This document shows positions 6,414-11,757 of a DNA stretch of 11,757 bases, in pieces. A program made the translations under genes and the position numbers. The stretch spans positions 1 through 11,757 of the forward strand of contig JAJRTM010000867.1 of assembly GCA_024278285.1 (NCBI GenBank). The letters run 5' to 3'. Position 1 is the first letter of the stretch. Each line of letters starts with the position of its first letter. The notes under the pieces are model-generated. The model did not search any database. It was given only the letters and a program-made list of their open reading frames with translations, and was not told the DNA's origin. This stretch comes from Planctomycetota bacterium (lineage in GTDB: Bacteria; Planctomycetota; Planctomycetia; Planctomycetales; Planctomycetaceae).

Positions 6414-6447
6414 TTGCTGTGTCGATCTTTGAGGGAGAGAGAATCAT

Positions 6448-9400
6448 ATGCCTGTGCCTGTGCAACGGGTGATTGCGACTTACGAAACTCGCAATACTGG
6501 TAAACTGCAATCCAGTTTCGAGATGTCCGGCTTAACAAAAATCCAGACCGATTCTTACTTAAAGTTTGCGCAGGCGGATGTAGAGCCATCTCGCCGCAAG
6601 CCTATCGGACTGGAAGGGATCCTGCGGGAGATCTTTCCTATCGAGAGTTTTGATGGGCAGTTTCGTCTTGAGTATGTCAAGTACGAACTGGGCAAGTGTC
6701 GGTACACTCCAGTCGAGTGCAGGCAATTGCGGTTGACGTACGGAAGGCCGCTTCGTATCTGGCTGCGATTGCAGAAAGAGCAGGCGGTCGAGGAAGAAGT
6801 TTATCTGGGTGACCTCCCCATCATGCTTGGTGGAGGAGAGTTTATCATTAATGGGGCAGAACGCTGCGTGGTCAGTCAGTTGCACCGCTCTCCTGGAGTC
6901 GATTTCGTTATGAATGTCGAGCCGGGCGAACGCAAGACTCACTCTTGTCGAATCATTCCGGAGCGTGGTAGCTGGATCGAATTATTGATCAGCAAAAAAG
7001 AAGCTTTGAATGTCCGTATTGACCAAAGTGGTAAGTTTTCTTCGACAACATTGCTGCGTGCAATGGATAAAAAGCATTCGACTGACACCCAGCTCGTTCA
7101 CATGTTTTACGAGACCGAGAAAGTGAAGATCACTCGTAAGATTACCGCGGAGGAGTTAACGGGGCGTGTTGCTGCAGAGGATGTTGTTTATCCTGCCGGC
7201 CACGAGAAGTGCGGCGAGATTATCGTTGAATGTGCACATGCTCTGGTGGAATCTCAGGCGTTGGAGTTATTGGAATCTGACATTAAACAGATCGACCTGA
7301 TTACGAAAGTGGTCGATCCTCTGATTTTGAACAGCCTTCTGGAAGATAGTACGACTTCTCATGAAGAGGCGCTGCTGCGAATTTATCAACGGTTGCGTCC
7401 TGGGAATCCGCCTCAATTAGATAAAGCAAAAGACCTGTTTTTTGAGAAGTTTTTTGATTTGAATCGTTACCGTCTGGGGCGAGTGGGACGGTTCCGTATC
7501 AATCGTAAATTCAAACAGGAAATTTCTGATGATGAGATGACGTTGCGCCCGGAAGATTATGCGAACGCCATCTATTATTTGCTTAAACTGCGAGCAGGTG
7601 ATGAATCGGTATATCTGGATGATATCGATAACCTGGGAAATCGTCGTTTGCGTACAATTGATGAATTGGCTTGCGATGAAGTCCGAAAAGGTTTTCTAAA
7701 ATTACGCAGAACCGTTCAGGAACGGATGAGTTTGAAGGACGTCGAAACGATGACGCCTCGAACTTTGATCAATCCCAAAAGTATTTCGGCGGCGATTGAA
7801 TTCTTTTTTGGTCGCAGTGAATTATCACAGGTGGTTGACCAGACCAATCCTTTATCGATGCTGACCCATGAGCGTCGCTTAAGTGCATTGGGGCCTGGTG
7901 GCTTGAATCGCAAACGAGCCGGTTTTGAGGTTCGCGATGTGCATATTTCTCACTACGGTCGAATTTGTCCGATTGAAACGCCGGAAGGGACAAACATTGG
8001 TTTGATTTCCAGCCTGGCCATTTATTCGAAAGTTGATGACTACGGTTTCCTGATTACGCCATACCGTAAGGTTGTTGACAAACGAGTGACAGATGAAGTT
8101 GAATGGCTGCGGGCGGATGAAGAAGCTGTTGTCTATGTTACGCCTGCGGATACAAAGCTTGAAGATGGCGTCATTGCAGAAAAACGAACTCTGGCAAGAT
8201 ACCGACATGAATTTGTCTGGACCGAGTCGAGCAGTATTCAGTATATCGATATGTCTCCGTGCCAGATGATTGGTGTTTCAGCGGGGTTGATTCCATTCCT
8301 GGAACATGATGATGCAAACCGCGCCTTGATGGGTTCGAACATGCAGCGACAAGCGGTGCCTCTCCTTATTGCAGAGCAGCCAATCGTCGGGACCGGGATG
8401 GAAAAAATTGTTGCAGAAAACAGCGGGATGGGTATTTTTGCAGAGAAATCCGGAAAGGTGACTTATGTCGATGCGACTGTTATTGAAATAGATGGCAAGC
8501 GGTATCCATTGCGGAAATATACCGGTCTTAACGAGAGAACGTGCTTGAACCAGAAGCCTTTGGTGAGCATGGGAGACCGCGTGAAGAAAGGGCAATTGTT
8601 GTGTGATACTGCGGCGACAAAAGATGGCGAGTTGGCGCTGGGACGAAACGTTCTCGTCGCGTTTATGTCGTGGGAAGGTTACAACTTTGAAGATGCGATT
8701 ATTCTTTCCCAACGCCTCGTGAAAGAAGATGTTTACACGTCGATTCATATTGATGAATTTGATGTTGAAATACGCGAGACAAAACTCGGTCGTGAAGAGT
8801 TTACGAGAGACATTCCTAACGTCAGCGAAAAAGCACTGCGGCATCTCGATGAAAATGGAATTGTGCAAATCGGTACGCGAGTTTCTACTGGTTCGATTCT
8901 TGTCGGAAAAGTGACGCCCAAAGCGAAATCGGAATTGACTCCTGAAGAAAAATTGTTGCATGCAATTTTTGGACGAGCCGGGGAAGATGTTAAAAATGAA
9001 TCGCTGGAAGTCCAAAGTGGCGTGGAAGGGATTGTCATTCATACAGAAAGATTTTCTCGCCGCATGAGCCTGACGGAAGGTGAAAAGAAAATTTATGAGG
9101 CAGAACTGAAAACAGCAGAAGCAGAAGGCAACAAAACAGTCGCCACTGCATTCAGGCAGTTCCTGGAATCGTTCGAAGCGGCTTTGGGTAAAAAGCTGAC
9201 TGACGATGATGGAGTTGAGTTGCGATCTTTGGATGACGACAAAGCGATCGCATCTCAAGCGGAAGGTTTTCAGGAACGGTTCAGCCAACTTGATATTCGC
9301 AGTCCTCAGAAAATCTCAGATTGCAAAAAAGTGATCGAAGAGAGCTTCCATCAAGTGGAAGATGCAATTATTGCTCGCGATTCTACTTTGAATACACTGA

Positions 9401-10164
9401 AACGAGGCGATGAACTGCCTAACGGTGTGCTTCAAATGGTGAAGGTGTACGTGGCATCGAAGCGGCAGATTTCTGTTGGTGATAAAATGGCAGGTCGCCA
9501 TGGTAACAAAGGGGTGATTTCAAAAATATTGCCCATTGAAGATATGCCTTACCTGGCTGATGGGACTCCTGTGGATATCATTTTGAATCCGCTGGGTGTG
9601 CCAAGTCGTATGAATGTAGGGCAGATTTTGGAAACGCATCTCGGTTGGGCTGCCGAGAAACTTGGCTTCCGCGCTCTTTGCCCGGTGTTCGACAGTATTC
9701 ATGAAGACGAAATTTACGAGTTGATGGAAGAGGCAGGCCTGCCTAAGGATGGTAAAGTTCAACTGCATGATGCACGGACCGGGGAAAAATATGATCAGCG
9801 GACAACCGTTGGTCAAATCTACATGCTGAAACTGCATCATCTGGTTGATGATAAAGTCCATGCCCGTGCGACTGGTCCTTATTCGTTGATTACACAACAA
9901 CCTTTGGGCGGCAAAGCTCGATTTGGTGGTCAGCGATTTGGGGAAATGGAAGTCTGGGCATTGGAAGCTTACGGTGCTGCTTATGTTCTTCAGGAACTGC
10001 TGACCGTTAAGAGTGATGATGTTGAAGGGCGAACGAAGATTTACGAATCGATGGTTAAGGGTGAAAATACTCTTGAAGCAGGAACACCTGCGAGTTTCGA
10101 TGTATTGAATAACGAAATTCGTGGCTTGTGCCTGAATATGCAACTTGAAAAAACAACTGTCTGA
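6448..10164 (+). CDS. rpoB: DNA-directed RNA polymerase subunit beta
   Basis: The beta subunit forms one pincer of RNA polymerase and much of the active site. It has 1238 residues (E. coli 1342). The ATG at 6448 follows GAGGGAGAGA at good spacing. Motifs in order: [17 protein letters not shown] in the protrusion/lobe region; the rifampicin region at 455-481; [46 protein letters not shown] (1011-1023), with the two active-site lysines K1013 and K1021; and near the C-terminus [20 protein letters not shown]. Numbering runs a constant 52 behind E. coli from the rifampicin region to the lysines. This implies that an insertion like E. coli SI2 is present (about 873-985), while the SI1 region is shortened. 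The rifampicin contacts Q461, D464, H474, R477, S479 and L481 are kept, but the Phe 514 equivalent is V462 and Gln 510 is E458. Confidence 0.99.
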   Translation: MPVPVQRVIATYETRNTGKLQSSFEMSGLTKIQTDSYLKFAQADVEPSRRKPIGLEGILREIFPIESFDGQFRLEYVKYELGKCRYTPVECRQLRLTYGRPLRIWLRLQKEQAVEEEVYLGDLPIMLGGGEFIINGAERCVVSQLHRSPGVDFVMNVEPGERKTHSCRIIPERGSWIELLISKKEALNVRIDQSGKFSSTTLLRAMDKKHSTDTQLVHMFYETEKVKITRKITAEELTGRVAAEDVVYPAGHEKCGEIIVECAHALVESQALELLESDIKQIDLITKVVDPLILNSLLEDSTTSHEEALLRIYQRLRPGNPPQLDKAKDLFFEKFFDLNRYRLGRVGRFRINRKFKQEISDDEMTLRPEDYANAIYYLLKLRAGDESVYLDDIDNLGNRRLRTIDELACDEVRKGFLKLRRTVQERMSLKDVETMTPRTLINPKSISAAIEFFFGRSELSQVVDQTNPLSMLTHERRLSALGPGGLNRKRAGFEVRDVHISHYGRICPIETPEGTNIGLISSLAIYSKVDDYGFLITPYRKVVDKRVTDEVEWLRADEEAVVYVTPADTKLEDGVIAEKRTLARYRHEFVWTESSSIQYIDMSPCQMIGVSAGLIPFLEHDDANRALMGSNMQRQAVPLLIAEQPIVGTGMEKIVAENSGMGIFAEKSGKVTYVDATVIEIDGKRYPLRKYTGLNERTCLNQKPLVSMGDRVKKGQLLCDTAATKDGELALGRNVLVAFMSWEGYNFEDAIILSQRLVKEDVYTSIHIDEFDVEIRETKLGREEFTRDIPNVSEKALRHLDENGIVQIGTRVSTGSILVGKVTPKAKSELTPEEKLLHAIFGRAGEDVKNESLEVQSGVEGIVIHTERFSRRMSLTEGEKKIYEAELKTAEAEGNKTVATAFRQFLESFEAALGKKLTDDDGVELRSLDDDKAIASQAEGFQERFSQLDIRSPQKISDCKKVIEESFHQVEDAIIARDSTLNTLKRGDELPNGVLQMVKVYVASKRQISVGDKMAGRHGNKGVISKILPIEDMPYLADGTPVDIILNPLGVPSRMNVGQILETHLGWAAEKLGFRALCPVFDSIHEDEIYELMEEAGLPKDGKVQLHDARTGEKYDQRTTVGQIYMLKLHHLVDDKVHARATGPYSLITQQPLGGKARFGGQRFGEMEVWALEAYGAAYVLQELLTVKSDDVEGRTKIYESMVKGENTLEAGTPASFDVLNNEIRGLCLNMQLEKTTV

Positions 10165-10204
10165 TCTGCAATCTGCCCTGCCCGTGAATGTTAAATGATC
10201 GGGA

Positions 10205-10231
10205 AAAGTTCTGGTTTTCATGAAGAACTTT
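10205..10231 (+). other. Hairpin in the rpoB-rpoC gap
   Basis: A perfect 8-bp stem, aaagttct (10205-10212) with agaacttt (10224-10231), closes an 11-nt loop, 40 bases after the rpoB stop. No T-run follows. The 124-base gap otherwise shows only a poorly spaced TATGAT (10256-10261). The hairpin may be an mRNA processing or stability element. Confidence 0.4.
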
Positions 10232-10274
10232 ACAGGGGAATCAGTTTCCTATTTTTATGATTCACTCGCCAACT

Positions 10275-10281
10275 AAAGGAG
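10275..10281 (+). promoter_or_regulatory. Shine-Dalgarno of rpoC
   Basis: AAAGGAG lies seven bases before the GTG at 10289. It decides in favour of this GTG start over the in-frame ATG at 10304, five codons further in. Confidence 0.85.
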
Positions 10282-10288
10282 CCAATTA

Positions 10289-11757
10289 GTGAGCACCGGT
10301 GAGATGCAATACGAACGTGTAAACGACTACGGGTCGATTTCTATCCGTCTGGCAAGCCCTCAGGATATTCGTGGGTGGTCTTTTGGCGAAGTCAAAAAAC
10401 CAGAAACGATTAACTACCGAACTTATCGTCCTGAAAGGGATGGTCTGTTTTGCGAGCGAATTTTCGGTCCTGAAAAAGACTGGGAATGCGCCTGCGGTAA
10501 ATATCGTGGAATGAAATACAAGGGGATGATCTGCGATCGCTGTGGCGTCAAAGTGACACACAGTCGTGTTCGCCGTAAACGCATGGGGCATATTGAACTG
10601 GCTGCACCGGTTGTGCATATCTGGTTCTTTAAGTCGATGCCCAGTCGCCTTGGTGCCCTGATGAATGTGAAGACGAGCAGCTTGGAAAAAGTTGTTTACT
10701 TCCAGGATTATCTCGTTATCGATCCCGGCGATACGCCGCTGCGTAGGGGACAGCTTCTTACCGAAGATGAAGCCCGCCAGGCTGCTGAGAAGTACGGCGA
10801 GGGTGAATTTGAAATCGAGATGGGAGCAGAAGCAGTTCGCAAGATGCTTCGCACGATTGATCTGGTTGAAGAATCGACAGAGCTTCGTAAAGAGTTGAAA
10901 ACGACTAATTCTCAGCAGAAAATTCGCGATCTGACCAAACGGTTGAAGATTGTCGAAGCTCTTCGCGACAGTGATAACAATCCAGACTGGATGGTATTAG
11001 ATGTTGTCCCGGTTATTCCGCCGGAATTGCGCCCGTTGGTTCTGCTGGACTCCGGAAACTTTGCCACCAGTGACCTGAACGATTTGTATCGTCGAATTAT
11101 CAACCGTAACAATCGATTGAAAAAACTTGTCGATCTGAATGCGCCTGAAGTGATTGTTCGCAACGAAAAACGGATGCTTCAGCAATCTGTCGATGCGTTG
11201 TTTGATAACACTCGCTGTAAACGTCCGGTGCTTGGTTCTTCGAACCGTCCCTTAAAATCTTTGACGGATATGATCAAAGGTAAGCAAGGACGATTCCGTG
11301 AAAACCTGCTTGGGAAACGTGTAGACTACTCTGCACGAAGTGTGATTGTTGTTGGTCCGAAGTTGAAGTTGCATCAATGTGGTTTGCCCAAGAAAATTGC
11401 TCTGGAACTTTTCCAGCCGTTTGTTATTCGTCGGCTGAAAGAACTCGGGCATGCTGATACGATTAAATCAGCCAAGCGAATGCTTGAACGTAAAGACGAA
11501 GATGTCTGGGATATTCTTGACGAAGTCATTACGAATCATCCGGTAATGCTGAATCGTGCACCGACTCTGCATCGCATGGGGATTCAGGCGTTTGAGCCGA
11601 TTCTTGTGGAAGGGAACGCGATTCGTGTTCACCCACTGGTTTGCAAAGGGTTTAACGCCGACTTTGATGGCGATCAGATGGCAGTCCACTTGCCGTTGTC
11701 TATTGAAGCACAGGTTGAAGCAACAACGTTGATGCTTTCAACAAACAATATTTTCAG
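10289..11757 (+). CDS. rpoC: DNA-directed RNA polymerase subunit beta' (5' part, cut by window end)
   Basis: The beta' subunit is the clamp and carries the catalytic magnesium. The first 489 residues are present and the frame is still open at the window end. The start is a GTG with an excellent ribosome binding site, giving the N-terminus [20 protein letters not shown]. The N-terminal zinc ribbon has all four cysteines: C67, C69, C82 and C85. The clamp and lid/switch 2 region has [18 protein letters not shown] (334-351). The active-site motif [12 protein letters not shown] begins at 456, with the three Mg-binding aspartates D458, D460 and D462. No large insertion is seen relative to E. coli in this part. 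It follows rpoB after 124 bases, in the usual order. Confidence 0.99.
   Translation, partial: MSTGEMQYERVNDYGSISIRLASPQDIRGWSFGEVKKPETINYRTYRPERDGLFCERIFGPEKDWECACGKYRGMKYKGMICDRCGVKVTHSRVRRKRMGHIELAAPVVHIWFFKSMPSRLGALMNVKTSSLEKVVYFQDYLVIDPGDTPLRRGQLLTEDEARQAAEKYGEGEFEIEMGAEAVRKMLRTIDLVEESTELRKELKTTNSQQKIRDLTKRLKIVEALRDSDNNPDWMVLDVVPVIPPELRPLVLLDSGNFATSDLNDLYRRIINRNNRLKKLVDLNAPEVIVRNEKRMLQQSVDALFDNTRCKRPVLGSSNRPLKSLTDMIKGKQGRFRENLLGKRVDYSARSVIVVGPKLKLHQCGLPKKIALELFQPFVIRRLKELGHADTIKSAKRMLERKDEDVWDILDEVITNHPVMLNRAPTLHRMGIQAFEPILVEGNAIRVHPLVCKGFNADFDGDQMAVHLPLSIEAQVEATTLMLSTNNIF

Larger units (their letters stand above)
5910..6447 (+). other. 538-base spacer between rplL and rpoB, no gene seen
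   Basis: This is the only gene-free stretch over 300 bases. Short open frames occur in it, but they overlap each other in different frames, lack ribosome binding sites and resemble no family. It holds overlapping stems just after rplL (5924-5987) and a near-perfect 17-base-period direct repeat (6325-6357). A run of 54 bases without any A spans 6317-6370, and a possible promoter lies just before rpoB. In E. coli the same gap has a partial terminator and a processing site that set the ratio of RNA polymerase to ribosomal protein. A similar role here is plausible but unproven. Confidence 0.6.

Noticed and set aside
6126..6472. Three overlapping short open frames in the rplL-rpoB spacer
   Set aside because: They cover the same T-rich bases in different frames, have Phe/Leu/Cys-rich products as expected from T-rich DNA, lack ribosome binding sites, and one runs into rpoB.
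8278..9288. A 336-codon open frame on the minus strand inside rpoB
   Set aside because: It is the antisense shadow of a fully conserved rpoB segment. The product is rich in Phe, Arg and His, with no recognisable domain.
9520..10221. A 233-codon minus-strand open frame over the rpoB 3' end
   Set aside because: It is antisense to the conserved C-terminal part of beta. Nothing suggests separate expression.
10229..10261. TTTACA and TATGAT as an rpoC promoter
   Set aside because: Both hexamers are good but the spacing is 21 bases, too long for a normal sigma-70 promoter.

Overview
The window is a housekeeping translation/transcription gene cluster, read entirely on the + strand. Its order is tRNA-Gly, tRNA-Thr, tuf (EF-Tu), rpmG (L33), tRNA-Trp, secE, nusG, rplK (L11), rplA (L1), rplJ (L10), rplL (L7/L12), rpoB (RNAP beta) and the first 489 codons of rpoC (beta'). 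This is the classical bacterial tufB-secE-nusG-rplKAJL-rpoBC order. Protein features, above all the unusual EF-Tu switch I region, point to a planctomycete of moderate GC content. That assignment rests on remembered family features and not on a search, so the genus is left open.

Region by region: positions 1-436 hold two tRNAs without encoded CCA ends and a roughly 220-base tuf leader with a perfect 8-bp inverted repeat just upstream of the tuf ribosome binding site. Positions 437-2072 hold tuf, rpmG and tRNA-Trp. Positions 2169-3497 hold secE and nusG, separated by a 294-base spacer with a long-range stem. Positions 3582-5909 hold the four large-subunit protein genes, which build the L1 stalk (L1) and the GTPase-associated centre and L12 stalk (L11, L10, L12). 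A perfect -10 hexamer lies in the rplA-rplJ gap, and a GNRA-capped hairpin lies in the rplJ-rplL gap. Positions 5910-6447 form the only gene-free stretch longer than 300 bases. Positions 6448-11757 hold rpoB and the 5' part of rpoC.

The genes work together. EF-Tu delivers aminoacyl-tRNA (including the three tRNAs here) to the ribosome and is activated at the L11/L10/L12 stalk base encoded downstream. NusG binds the RNA polymerase whose two largest subunits end the cluster, and SecE is an essential part of the SecYEG translocon. Spacers of 80-540 bases lie between nearly all genes, so there is little translational coupling by overlap, and several spacers can form RNA hairpins.

I found no mobile element, CRISPR array, toxin system, minus-strand gene or other undescribed multi-gene system. 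The points most worth checking are sequence departures inside very conserved proteins (EF-Tu switch I and G5, L11 position 26, the L33 zinc ribbon, the RpoB rifampicin pocket) and the RNA structures in the spacers.
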